64,000 bases of DNA, taken from contig NC_067195.1 of assembly GCF_000699445.3 (NCBI RefSeq), positions 60,611,591-60,675,590 on the forward strand, in the 5' to 3' direction. Under the pieces are notes generated by a model. The model did not search any database, had not been told where the DNA came from, and worked only from the letters and a program-made list of their open reading frames with translations. Position numbers and translations under genes: made by a program. Positions 11,951 through 22,599 of this stretch are shown piece by piece. Every line of letters starts with the position of its first letter. The stretch's first letter is position 1. Source of the DNA: Schistosoma haematobium (Eukaryota > Platyhelminthes > Trematoda > Strigeidida > Schistosomatidae).

Positions 11951-12758
11951 CAAAAAAAATTGTGTGAATAAAATGTATAGTAGGAGAATTTCATCTTGCC
12001 AATTGAGATAATAATGATAATAGCAACAGTAATAATAATATTGTTCTTTGAATATAATATGGAGTAAGAGGGGTGTTATCAAGATATTTACGATGAACAA
12101 AAACGGGAACCATGTGAATTCGGAATGATGAATGTGCAGATTAAGGTAGATGTAATCAAAAAAAGGAAAGGGGTAATAGGTTTATAATATTCAGTTTAGG
12201 TATCCAGTGATTTAGACGTAGGCCAAGGTAAACATAGAAACTGGATATACCTTTTCTGGATACATAAGTTTGGTTTTCTGAAGTTGATTTGGATGGCTTC
12301 GTCTATGTAGTGTAATCGTAATCTAGCTCCTTGAGGTAGATATTTTGTAAATTGATATAAGAGAAAGCTTCATCTATTTTGATAGGATGTTTTCTATCTA
12401 CCATGTAAGAAAGATAGTGCTGCTGGTTGATTTAATGACTCATTTTCCCAACCATGCTGGTACATGTTCACGAACACTCAAGGATAAAGCCCTCTAAGCA
12501 CGGCCAATGTAACTACCTTCACAGGAGCAGCTGAATTGGTATACATACATAGAGGAGCCTATCATCGGTAACCTATCCTTGATTTGTTGTGTGACTACTG
12601 GTTTACTTGAGAAAGTTATATGTAGCTTGGCGGCGTGAAACGTCCTTTCAACAGATCTTTTGAGTCGACGTGTTAAAATATCACCCGCTATGTCCCATTT
12701 AAAGTACAGTCTCAGATATAGGGATTTTTTTACTGAGTCACAATTTCTTCTTTTTTCA

Positions 12759-12814
12759 CATTTTCAATTTTGCTATATTACTATTCTACTGATTGTGACT
12801 GAACACTTTACTCC
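12759..12814 (-). repeat. Right arm of a 56-bp perfect inverted repeat
   Basis: Exact reverse complement of 11895-11950, starting CATTTTCAATTTTGC and ending CACTTTACTCC. The arms enclose the GIY-YIG remnant. Confidence 0.9.
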
Positions 12815-13104
12815 AGAATAAATATGTCTTTACTCATATTGAACATTTCTGTCTAAAAATTTCTAGTTTTCAACAACCCTCTAAAATCTCACTACTAATT
12901 TACATAAGCAGTGAAATATAAAATGGACTGCTTGTTACTTTATCTACAAGTTGGTAAAGCTAGTAATTCTATTTTTTTCTTCTAAACCACATGTATATCC
13001 TACATCAAACTTCCTTAATATTAGAGAAATATGAAATATATATCACTAGATAATCGTCTTTTATATAATTAACAATTTTAAGAACATAAAACATGCCTAC
13101 TCAC

Positions 13105-13287
13105 TTATGAAGTTTATGTAATTCAACAATTTGTTGAAGCATTTTTGTAGTTTGTAATTGTTGTGGTGCAAATGGAATATTGGCAATATATTCTGTTCCT
13201 ATATGTGTATTTGGATCATAATCTCCAGCATCTGATTGAACAACATATGCACCAAGAACAACATAAGTATGATGTGAACATGGAATC
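13105..13287 (-). CDS. FERM protein exon: core of F2 lobe
   Basis: Exon of 183 bp between an acceptor ending TTTCAATAG and the donor GTGAGT. It carries IPCSHHTYVVLGAYVVQSDAGDYDP, followed by FAPQQLQ and IVELHKLHK. These match the F2 helices of protein 4.1 (P-C-x-x-x-T-x-A-L-L-G-S-Y-x-V-Q-S-E-L-G-D-Y-D, then F-A-P-N and E-L-H-K-x-H-R). The usual acidic residue of QSELGDYD is replaced (QSDAGDYD), a conservative change. The reading frame continues upstream of the acceptor as an artefact and should not be included. Confidence 0.9.
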
Positions 13288-13439
13288 CTATTGAAAACAA
13301 TAAATTCAGATAATTTAGTTTGTGACAATATTTTTGAAAAAACAAACAAACAAACTACTCCTCATAACTTGCATGTTGTAAATTAGTGTAGAAAACAATA
13401 ACTTCATAATATATAACTCATTTTTTTACTTTTTTATGT

Positions 13440-13915
13440 CAACACATAGATATTGGTACAAGGAGGCACCAAATACATATGCGCCACACAAATCTCATTT
13501 GATATGTGTGAAGGCTGTGATACTGCCCGGGTGCCCAAACCGAAACAGGTGGTTTTCTTAGGGGGCCACACCCGGAACCTTCGACCTGAAGGTCTGATCC
13601 ACAAGGCAGTGAAGCATCGTAAGGAAATGCAGTCCCATGGAAGCCGGTGACCAACAATTGGCTCATACGCCATTTGTTCCCACAGGATACTGGAGCCCAT
13701 GTGCACCATTGGTTTGAAATCCGGTTAAAGCGCCGGACATTCGCTTTTCGTCCTCTCGTTTTCGTAAACAACACCCCCGCCACGAGAAGGCTGTGAGTAG
13801 GAATTCTCTGACAGAGGCTATATACGCGTTGCCATGTGAGTGCATTTGGAGAGGGAGAGCGGACTCTCCCCACTGTCGGCCGTACCAGGGCATTTGGGGT
13901 CCTAGTCCTTTATTA
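13440..13915 (-). other. GC-rich island of unknown identity, probable retroelement leader
   Basis: A sharply bounded ~475-bp block with roughly half G+C in otherwise AT-rich intron. It is unusually stop-poor: the minus strand is open for 144 codons (13873-13439), with overlapping open stretches in the two other minus frames. None of the translations resembles a protein I know. They contain many Cys, Trp and Pro residues in no recognisable pattern, and being open in several frames is what high G+C gives by chance. GGAGAG/CTCTCC runs near 13855 could form a hairpin. My best guess is the untranslated leader of a retrotransposon; a coding role is not supported. Confidence 0.4.
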
Positions 13916-14196
13916 TTATTTTTAGTGGTTCAATGGATATTAACTGATTATTCAGCCATGCTTAAAACATCACTTGTTTTGTAGATAGTTTCTTTACAAA
14001 ATAATAAATAATCAAATACAATTTGGTTATTGATTTACATTTTGATTAGTTGAATAATAGAAACATTAAACTCTGTTTGGAAAACATTCATAACTTATAT
14101 ATTTTAAAATTGTTCTCCTTCTTTTTTTCAGTAACCTGTACTACAGTGACATTTTATGCAATCTCAATTTATAATATGCAATGAGTTTAATATTTA

Positions 14197-14538
14197 TGGT
14201 GGAGTTTTGTTCTCTGAGCTGGATGGTTTGGTCTTGGAGCTTTCATCGTTCTTCTAAACGACATCATCAGCACAAACTTCAGATAGAAGTGAAGTGTTTG
14301 AATTTCTCCATTTGTGTTTCAAAGCTTGTTCTGTGCACCTCGATGTTGATTGGTTCTTATTAACCTTAAATTTGTCATTGTTTACTTCTTTGTTTTGGTT
14401 GTGTCTCCCATTGTTTTGATTTTTGTTCTTATGTTTGTGCACGATTTTTCTGATTGGTTGATAAATTGGATTGATTTCAATATGCTTGTTGAAAGCTCCA
14501 CGACCAAACCATCCAGCTCAGAGAACAAAACTTCACCA
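14197..14538. repeat. Foldback element with 48-bp arms
   Basis: 14197-14244 and 14491-14538 are inverted copies matching at 46 of 48 positions (core CTGAGCTGGATGGTTTGG). The 246-bp interior has no useful open frame. On the minus strand the interior carries CTGATGATGTCG...AACGATGAAAG, which resembles a hammerhead core with one bulged base beside helix II. Such arms and motifs occur at the ends of Penelope-like elements, but I cannot confirm this assignment. Confidence 0.6.
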
Positions 14539-15469
14539 AAATCATCCACCTGAGCTACAAATCTTCTCCACCATCTCAAAGTTTAATATTTATGTAATAA
14601 ACTTTTATTTGAAATAGTCAATAAAAGTTCTCATTAAACTAGTACGTTATGCATATTTAACTTTTAATTTTCAAGGTTATAATCAACTTCTCCTTCACAG
14701 CAGATCCTATTTAAATTAACAATTTAATAGTTAGTAATGAAGTAATCAATTACTCGGACATTTGTAAGCATATGAATCATAAACAGATAATATTGTTCGT
14801 ACACATTAGGCCTCAGTGCCCTGTTATCTTTACGATGGTACATGATGATTATAATTGGATCAAAGTTTGAATCTTAGCGAAATAAAATTAATGGTATAAT
14901 ATTTAAAAACATATCCGTAAATTATATTTACTGCCCTACTGCTACTTGAACTGCCGAGAAAACATAAATAAACACACTACTCCACACTTTCCCTGACATT
15001 CGACAATATTTTATCTTTAGCTAGAAAGAATCCCAACATTTCAATTATTAGATATATCATAGATTAAAGTCATTGAAATAATCAACATAACTACACTTAA
15101 AATCTACAAAATTAAAATTTCAAAGGTGTTTAGTTTCACAAGCATCATGTACAGATAGATTTAAGTACAATTTTTCTTTATGTTACATACAAATCGGTTA
15201 TTCACATTCTTAGCCTACTGAAATTTAATTTAAATGTTTTCATGACTGATTAGATTTAACTAGACAACAACTGAAAATCATAAAACACTGGACAGTATCT
15301 TCATCGCAATCATGCACTTCTTAGCAATATGTATTCACTACTTTCAGGATTAAAATCCAGAGCAGTTATATCTCACGACTAATGTATTATCTTTACTACG
15401 CAGGATTAATAATAATTACTTAAATGATTGTCAGTTTAAGTCACCTCACAATTTTATGTAATTGTGATC

Positions 15470-15560
15470 CTTTATCAGACTGATATGGTTGAATTCCACT
15501 GGTCACAGCCTCTCAATAGAACTTCAAAGTACTTTTCGGTGTTATTCCAATGGTTTCGGA
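15470..15560 (+). repeat. Fragment related to the SINE 5' region
   Basis: GGTTGAATTCCACTGGTCAC ... TAGAACTTCAAAGTA resembles 32800-32840 (TGGTTGAACTCCACTGGTAA ... TAGAACTCCAGGAGTA). Short and diverged. Confidence 0.45.
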
Positions 15561-16102
15561 CTGTATGAGTTTAGATATAGTAACTATAGTTTCATCACTC
15601 TAATAGATCTGCCTCATCAAATCCAAAACGATATTAGTTTTTAATCAAACAACATGCTCCTTAGATGTTCTGAAATTATCTAGAATAAAAACATATTTAT
15701 TGCAATTCAAGTGTATCATATTGTTTCGGTGAGTAAGTAGCACACCAACTATTCAAACTTTAATGTCACGTATCCATGATTTGTTTATTGGTAATCTTGA
15801 CAGAACAATGAGAAGACGGAGTTGATCTGGTAATCACTTGAAAAAAATATGATATCCGTCTAATATTCCTTCCAAGTTAGGATTCATTAGTGAATATCTA
15901 GTCAACATTGTGAAATATAGATTATACACCTGGTAGTACTTTTTGAAATATCTCACATCTATAAGATTTCCCTTAAATATTGCCCAAGAAAATTAGTTGA
16001 ACTTTGTAAAGAAAAGAATATAAATTTGTTTAGAATATATAAACTGTATTGTATAATAAAAAAAGAAAAGAATTCAACAATTTTAGAAAATTATTTACTC
16101 AC

Positions 16103-16223
16103 TGTCCAGAGATAATATCTTGCCTTAATTGTAAACACAAAAAATAACGCGTTAAATCATCTTTGAATATATCAATATTTGGTGGATAGAATCGAACACG
16201 AAATTCTAGTTTCCATGGTATTT
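16103..16223 (-). CDS. FERM protein exon: start of F2 lobe
   Basis: Exon of 121 bp. It begins with two bases that complete a lysine codon and ends two bases into a glutamine codon; donor GTGAGT, acceptor after a T-rich tract ending ATAAAG. The peptide IPWKLEFRVRFYPP ... DDLTRYFLCLQLRQDIISG is the conserved F1-F2 junction and first F2 helix. The family signature is F-x-V-K-F-Y-P-P followed by L/I-T-R-Y-x-L-C-L-Q-L-R-x-D-I. The close match to the TRYYLCLQLRQDI of protein 4.1 is the main reason for preferring the 4.1/coracle group over PTPN3/4. Confidence 0.9.
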
Positions 16224-16604
16224 CTTTATGTGTAAATTAATATAAAATAAAAAAAGATAAATATATTACTATTTAAGGAATGAGTTAAACAAAATATGAC
16301 TAGTTAGATCAATATTTAATAGAAAATTTTTTACTTACTTTTAATAAGATGATATAATAACAAGTACAAATTTACAGATTTACATATTTATTAAACATTT
16401 TCCTAGATCAAACAATATCTAATACCTAAAAAGAAAATAGAATGAAAGTCTATGGTACTTTCATTTCTATGTAATACAGTGAAGTTTACATTTTCGCTTG
16501 AGCTATTTAAGATACTTTTCAAAAAATCTATATACATTGTATTAAATGTTCAATACACTAAAGCATTACTAATTTCTTTATTGAGATTTTAATAGAGAAT
16601 ATCA

Positions 16605-18010
16605 ACTTTAAGAAATTTTGTGTTGTTATGGGTCTACTTCAGCAAGATTTGGGATAAAGAACAAGTACCAACAGAATGGAAAGAAGGACATCTGGTCAGA
16701 ATATCAAAGAAAGGTGATCTCAGTAACTGTAATAACTACAGGGGCATCACTCTTCTCTCAATACCAGGAAAAGTCTTCAACACGGTATTGTTAAACAGGA
16801 TGAAGAGCTCTGTAGACGCCCAACTTCGAGACCAACAGGCAGGATTCCGTAAGGATAGATCGTGTACAGACCGAATCGCAATTCTACGGATCATTGTGGA
16901 ACAATCAATTGAATGGAATTCATCACTCTACATCAACTTTATTGGCTACGAAAAAGCATTTGATAGCGTGGACAGGACAACACTATGGAAGCTTCTTCGA
17001 CAGTCAATATCATACGAATTCCTATGATGGATTAAACTGCAAAATCGTGCATGGAGGACAGCTGATAGACTCGTTCGAAGTAAAGACAGGTGTCAAACAA
17101 GGTTGCTTACTCTCACCCTTTCTCTTTCTCCTGGTGATCGACTGAATCATGAAAACGTCAACATCTGGGGAGAAGCACGGGATACAGTGGACTGCTAGGA
17201 TGCAGCTGGACGATTTAGACTTCTCAGACGATCTGGCTCTTTCGCACACTCAACAAAAAATGCAGAAGACGAACAGTGTAGCGACCGCCTCAGCAGCAGT
17301 AGGTCTCAACATACACAAAGGGAAAACAAAGATTCTCTGGTACAACATAGCATGCAACAATCGGATCACAATTGACGCAGAAGATTTGAAAGGTATAAAA
17401 ACCTTTACATATGTGGTCAGCGTCATTGATGAACACGGTGGATCTCATGCAGATGTGAAGGTGCTGATCGGAAAACCAAGAACAGCATATCTACAACTGA
17501 AGGACATATGGAACTCAAAACAACTGTCAACCAACATCAAGGTCAGGATTTTCAATACAAATGTCAAAACAGTTCTACTGTATCGATCGGAAACCTCGAG
17601 AACTACCACAACCATCATCCACAAGATACAAGTGTTTCTTAACTGTTCCCTACGTAAAATACTTCGCATTCGTTGGCCAGACATTATTAGTAACAACCGA
17701 GTGTAGGAGAGAACAAACCAGATCTCAGCAGAGGAAGAAATCAGGAAGATGCACTGGAAGTGGATAGGACACACATTGAGGAAAGCACCGAACTGTATCA
17801 CAAGGCAAGCCCTCACATGAAATTTTGAAGGCCAAAGGAGGAGAGGAAGACCAAAGAACACATTACGCCGGGAAATGGAGATAAACATGAGGAAAATGAA
17901 CAATAGTTGGATGGAACTAGAAGAGAACGCCTAGGACGTAGTGGGTTGGAGAATGCTGGTCGGTGGCCTATGTTTCATTGGGAGTAACAGGCGTAAGTAA
18001 GTAAATGGGT
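16605..18010 (+). mobile_element. SR2-like RTE retrotransposon, 5'-truncated and dead (copy 1)
   Basis: Carries the reverse transcriptase and 3' end only. Visible are KIWDKEQVPTEWKEGHL, NYRGITLLSIPGKVFN (motif 1), RDQQAGFRKDRSCTD (motif 2), a motif A reading FIGYEKAFDS in which the catalytic Asp is Gly, and GVKQGCLLSPFLFLLVID (motif B). Motif C reads FSDDLAL instead of an A-D-D type. A deletion and frame change occur near 17010 and a stop (TGA for Trp) follows LVID. The C-terminal part carries IRIFNTNVKTVLLY-like and RRRGRPKNTLRREMEI-like stretches, and the 3' end is a short GTAA repeat. It lies in an intron antisense to the FERM gene. Confidence 0.88.
16620..17706 (+). pseudogene. Reverse transcriptase remnant of SR2-like copy 1
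   Basis: Three frames are needed to read it: 16620-17027, about 16894-17145 and 17149-17706. Further stops follow at 17704 (TAG), 17818 (TGA) and 17932 (TAG). The motif A Asp-to-Gly change alone should abolish polymerase activity. The endonuclease half is absent. Confidence 0.85.
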
Positions 18011-18930
18011 TTACTTCATCCTAATTCATTATAATTATGTAATTATCAAACTCTTCCGGGAGAGCTTCTACGAATTTCGTAGACCTCAAACACGAATAAA
18101 AGAGTGGGATCAGGTGTAGATTTAGGAACTCTATCCAATGAAGAGAATCATGATAAGAATATGCAAAAACGCTATGTGCTTATCAAATCTTTCTGTTCTT
18201 ATTTTAATAAACACTTACTAAGTATAAATGATAGTCTCAAAAACCATGATAGATGATAATAAAACTAAAGCTTGAATTTTATTTACCACTAATTCTAGAA
18301 ACAAAGTGAATACTATGTCAATTCTTCCCTAACTATAATGGTTCAACTTTAAAGTCTAAGTTACCTCATTTTATCAATAAATGATAATCTTTATACATAA
18401 CATAATCGTAACGATTGATCATCACTATTGTGAAAGTAGTTTTGGATTATAAAACTATGAATTTGTTCATTGTGAGTTAGAAACGGTAATTGAAATCACA
18501 CAATATTTTAAATTACAAGCTATTTAAACAAAGAAATCAAAATATTTATTCGTTTTGTATTTCTTTATTAATAATGACTGAGAAAACAAGTAAGATTGAT
18601 CAATGCAAATATGTAGCGAACGAAAAAGTATTATTTAATTAACTTGACAGTGAAATTTAGTTAACATGCGAAAGTGAACGTTAGTTTGAGTTATTAGACA
18701 AACTTTATTGATATTTTATGGCAAAACACAATAATCAGGTTGCCGTGAATTTAGTTTGATGGCTGTATCTACAAACTAAGCGAATGGCATAATGTTTCAT
18801 ATAGCCGTATAGTTATTAGCGCTACCAGTGAGTTAACTGGACTGTAACATTTAGTAAATAAAACACAGTCTAACTCTTAGAACTAATAGAATTTCATAAA
18901 TGTAATGCATAAAATATTTACTATTCTAAA

Positions 18931-19250
18931 TCAGTCTGTCAGCTACAACGTAGGACCAAGCACATATACACATACATCCAGGTCGACACACTTCATTAGC
19001 ACAAGATGAACACAGAATTCATAGAAGTAGTTCATTCAGTGGCAGTAATAAATAAAAGAAAGATTGCATATCAGAACATAGTACAGGAAGAAAGAATTAG
19101 TTCGTAGAAAGAAAGATATGAAGTGATTTTATTCTAATAGTTTAAGGGAAGACAAAGAGTGCACACACCGACGCCATTGTGATCGATTCTGAGCCATGTC
19201 AACCAGTGTCTCCAACAATTGGTTGCGATAGTCACGCGGACCCCCTCCAG
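18931..19250 (-). mobile_element. RTE family 2, 3' end only
   Basis: Minus-strand 3' terminus with a TCAG/TGAC-type 4-bp tail at 18931, the GTTGTAGC-like conserved 3' untranslated block and the last ~25 codons of the RT ORF (reads towards GCTCAGAATCGATCAC). It resembles the tail of the full copies at 59.3 and 60.8 kb but has a longer untranslated part, shared with the copy at 27.2 kb. Strongly 5'-truncated. Confidence 0.75.
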
Positions 19251-20386
19251 TGTCAACTTTGTTCACACTAATATAAATAAACAAAGATGACACTGGACTG
19301 CATTCAATTCATGAATATTCAGGATTATCAGTCATCAACTACATACTAAGATTTGTGTTTGATAAATCTATTTGAATGACAGCTAATATGACATTTTATT
19401 ATTTATTTGCTAGTCGAACAAAACTAAATGTTTCGGTCATATATAAGTTATATGTAAGTTCAACAAAAAAATGTTGATTAGGCAAGTAATTATGATAATG
19501 GTTACAAAAGCTCATTAAGACGAATTACGCGGAATGTGTATACTTAGGATTTATACATCTTAGGAAAATCGAAATTTTAATTTGACCCATGAATACCCCT
19601 TTTTCTATCATGGAGTTCATGTTCATATTATGCGGCTTAGTTGCTGTCCTCTAGTTTGACGCGGTGATAATATATTCAGTTAAAACACTGTGACATATAA
19701 TTATCGCATCACTATTCATTTTAAATTTATCTTGTTATAGACTTATGTATAGAAAACGACTTACTACTCGAATGACATGTTTATGATTAGTTATTGTTTT
19801 CGAGTATTGATCTAGAATATTTTCATTGCTGATCACCACAGCTAATTATTAACACAATCAATTGACAGATGAATCTTAACGTCTCCTGACTGTTCACCTC
19901 TTCAGTATAGCACAGAAATCACCTTTTGCTGATATCATCATATAGTTTTCATTATCAATTGAAGTAGACTGAGGAACCTTTGAAATAGACCAGCATTAAG
20001 CAGATGTTTAGTTACATTCTGGTGTGTTTCATCACTTATCAACTATGATTCAACATGAGATAGACATCCAGACCCTTAAGTCTCACAAACATCACGGTAC
20101 AATGTACAATGTAAATGATTTAATCAAAATCCACTGGTCTAAATTGGTCAATTTTACCCAAACCTGAATCTAGAACAGTCCTCGTTAAATAATACAAACT
20201 AATTTTTTTACCTCACTCCTAACTTTACTGACACCATAGATAACAAATTTCTAGTAAAACTTTTATCTTTCAATTGATTGATAATTAGAACATGATCTTA
20301 ATTTAAATGGTTTACGAAATTTTATTAAATTCGAAAATTGTTTCCTATCAGTTGATATCCACTCACTAAAAGATCAGCCATTTATA

Positions 20387-20525
20387 TTCGCACTGCTAAG
20401 GAGTCTCATACTAGAACGAAACGACCGTTCAGTGATTCCAGATTTCCCATAGTGGTCTAGCTTCAATTGACTCATTAATTCAACTGTAAAGGTACTAAGA
20501 TCTCCGCGAAACCTCCCCTTCTGAT
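20387..20525 (+). mobile_element. tRNA-headed hammerhead SINE, 5'-truncated
   Basis: Begins at the ribozyme block (CGCACTGCTAAGGAGTCTC...GAACGAAACGACCG) and continues through TGGTCTAGCTTCAATTGACT to the CTCCGCGAAACC tail. CTAAGGA in place of CTGANGA makes the core defective. Confidence 0.7.
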
Positions 20526-20955
20526 ATTAAAACTCCATTTGACTATATTTGTAAAAAGTCAAAGAGTATTTAAGAAACTCAAAATGATCCTTGTATCATC
20601 TATTTTAATTTGCAAATGTAAAGCATTTGTTTAATTTAATTTAAATTAATCTTAATTATCTAAATGTAAATAGTAGGAACTAATTATTGTCTTTATAAAG
20701 TTAACTTTCCTTATAACAGAAATATGCTGATAGACTTGATGTAATAAACTATCATCATACCTTTGATTTCATTATGTCTTAAAATAATAAAACCAGACAT
20801 TTCTATCCTTTTAAACTAAATAGATAATCATTTAGCCTAAAAGATAGTAAAATACTGTATTCAGTTTATTATTATTTTTCCATTATATGTATATTTAAAA
20901 GCTAAATGAAAGCAAAAGCATCATTATTACCATTATTATTTGTTTAACCACTCAC

Positions 20956-20998
20956 TTTCTAATTGTTTAGCTATACGTTTATCAAGTTTCAGCCAATT
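20956..20998 (-). CDS. FERM protein micro-exon: end of F1 lobe
   Basis: A 43-bp exon, too short to show as an open reading frame by itself. The acceptor is TATCTTGTAG and the donor GTGAGT. It encodes NWLKLDKRIAKQLE plus the first base of a lysine codon, equivalent to the N-W-L-D-x-x-K-x-I-x-K-Q stretch that closes F1 in protein 4.1. It starts in phase 0 and ends after one base, exactly complementing the exons either side (31026 and 16223). The phase match and family match together make it convincing despite its size. Confidence 0.85.
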
Positions 20999-21229
20999 CT
21001 ACAAGATAAAATAGATAAAAATTCAAGATTTAATTGACCACATAAACAGATGAGTAAACAAATAATTCATTATGAAGAAAAGAATTTACTTAATAAATAT
21101 AAACAATACAATTACATCTTTTCATTAATTATTATATCATCATAATTATCACAGAATAAATAATTATACTCTGTTTACATTAAATTTTAAACAAGTTTTA
21201 TGAAATGAGTTGTTGGAAATTGATCTAAT

Positions 21230-21320
21230 TCTTTAATAGCAATCTTAATATGAAATTCACTTGGTATTAATTACTTGGATCTTCTCATTAGCTAGAAGTG
21301 GAATCCAGGATGTGCGTTTT
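21230..21320 (-). mobile_element. S-alpha SINE fragment, 3' side
   Basis: Minus strand reads GAACAAAACGCACATCCTGG then ATTCCACTTCTAGC. This is the ribozyme 3' strand and downstream sequence of the S-alpha SINE found intact at 21490. The 5' part is missing. Confidence 0.55.
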
Positions 21321-21489
21321 GTTCACTGTCCATCTTTGCTTATAATACTTGTGAATTAAGGCAATATCAAGGCAATACGCGCAGTATGTACATATGCTAA
21401 TAAGAGATTGATCAATTGCAGTCCTAAATATTAATGGAAAGATTCAAGTAAACATTACCAAGTGAATTTAAACTTCACCCTATTGCACA

Positions 21490-21680
21490 AGCAAGTGGCT
21501 ATCAGCACTCAGTAACTAAGTGGATAAGTTGATCGCGTTTGAAGCGAACGGTATTAGGTTCGAGTCCCAGAGTGAGCACCAACTCTGAGATGCAGGTACA
21601 TCCAGCTGACGAGTCCCAAATAGGATGAAACGCTCGTCCTGAATTCCACTGCTAGCCACTATCCATCTTTGCTTCTAATC
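21490..21680 (+). mobile_element. S-alpha type SINE with tRNA-like promoter and hammerhead ribozyme
   Basis: The head has a box A-like stretch (TAACTAAGTGGA, 21513-21524) and box B (GGTTCGAGTCC, 21557-21567). The ribozyme follows at 21593-21655, then CTGCTAGCCAC. This layout is that of the schistosome S-alpha SINEs, in which RNA polymerase III transcribes an RNA containing an active hammerhead. It lies in a cluster with fragments at 21230, 22090, 22436 and 48366. Confidence 0.85.
21593..21655 (+). ncRNA. Type I hammerhead ribozyme (S-alpha), near-intact
   Basis: Conserved core CTGACGA at 21606-21612 and GAA at 21627-21629. Helix II is GTCC/GGAT with a G-U closing pair. Helix III is a very short palindrome (ACGCTCGT) without a proper loop, typical of schistosome hammerheads. 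The cleavage triplet is GTC ending at 21638. Helix I pairs CAG (21603-21605) with CTG (21639-21641), followed by a mismatch and further pairing across an internal loop. All catalytic positions are present, so it could be active, although helix I is weakened. Confidence 0.8.
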
Positions 21681-22089
21681 TCAATATTAGTTTACATGGA
21701 ACATTTTATATGTAATAGGCAAATAATTTCTGTCATTGAAGTATGAATTTCTGAATTGAGAAATAATCTGAATTCCTATTGAATAAATTTGATTTTAAAT
21801 GATTTAATAAAAATAATACAGTTTAGTCCGAACTGTGTGGACTTTAGGAGAAACTGTCAATATTATAACAAGATATTAGTCACGAAAAACTAGGTACTCA
21901 CTTTTGAGGAATGCTCATGACAACACCATATTTTATAGATATAATGGGTATGTTAACAAATATGTAGCTATTTGTATATTGAAAATGGACTACCTATGAA
22001 GTTCGTGTATTCGGATTTTTTTATTAAATGACGATATCAGATGTAGAAAGTGGTATAATTCGTTTGTATTGATTCTTTGAATCTTCTCA

Positions 22090-22350
22090 TTGACTGCTGT
22101 TGTTCAGTCTGCTTCGGCAAATATACATCCTGTGCGGATTGATTCAATATTGTCTAAAGTCACAAGCATTGTAAGTAGAGATCGACAGTGACTAACAGTG
22201 GGATCCAGTATGGGCGTTTCGTTCTGTTTGGAACTGGTTAACTGGATAGACCTACATCCGAGTTCATGTTCACTCCGGGACTTGAACCCATTATCGTTCG
22301 CTTTAAAAGTCGTCGCGATCTTCACATAACTAACCCAGATACCCACTGCA
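22090..22350 (-). mobile_element. S-alpha SINE, decayed minus copy
   Basis: Minus strand has box B GGTTCAAGTCCC (near 22290), then ACATCCGAG-side and ATCCAGTTAACCAG...GAACGAAACG, a hammerhead block whose CTGATGAG core is lost, then TGGATCCCACTGTTAG. It is followed by a plus copy at 22436, making another inverted pair. Confidence 0.7.
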
Positions 22351-22435
22351 ATGTACATTGGTATGAAGTTCAATTCATTTGTATTGGCTATTTGTAACTT
22401 CACATTGGTTTTGAGGACTTCATCTCATTACATAA

Positions 22436-22590
22436 GCCAGTGACTATCTGGACTCAGTAGTTATTTGGATAAACAGATGACGTGTGAAGTGGACTATAGT
22501 GGGGTCGAGTCTCGGAGTGAACATGAACTCTAGCAAGCAGGCAAATTCGGCTGACGAATCCCAAATAAAGATCATGTCCAGTTCAGTATA
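22436..22590 (+). mobile_element. S-alpha SINE, decayed plus copy
   Basis: Head with GGTCGAGTCTC (box B), then GGCTGACGAATCCCAAATAA followed by loss of the GGACGAAAC element. Core helix II and the catalytic GAA are gone, so the ribozyme is dead. Confidence 0.65.
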
Positions 22591-22599
22591 GTTTAGTTA

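Larger units (their letters stand above)
11895..12814 (-). mobile_element. Penelope-like element remnant flanked by a 56-bp perfect inverted repeat
   Basis: The minus strand between about 12735 and 12150 encodes a decayed Penelope-like C-terminus. Reading down the strand one sees LKRSVERTFHAAKLHITF, then VYQFSCSCEGSYIGRA (the GIY-YIG endonuclease core with its Cys pair), and in another frame VREHVPAWLGK (the R-x-x-E-H motif). At least one stop and one frameshift separate the parts, so it is dead. The RT domain is absent. The fragment sits between 11895-11950 and 12759-12814, which are exact reverse complements of each other over 56 bp. Inverted partial terminal copies are common in Penelope-like elements. 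Confidence 0.75.

Noticed and set aside
13439..13873. 144-codon minus-strand protein gene
   Set aside because: No start context, splice sites or domain; several frames are open at once because the block is GC-rich.
17445..17903. 152-codon minus-strand frame across SR2-like copy 1, also seen in copies 2 and 3
   Set aside because: A shadow of the C-terminal RT region. Its conservation follows from the near-identity of the three copies.
21500..21570. tRNA gene
   Set aside because: Box A and box B are present, but the cloverleaf is incomplete and the unit continues into a hammerhead; it is a SINE head.
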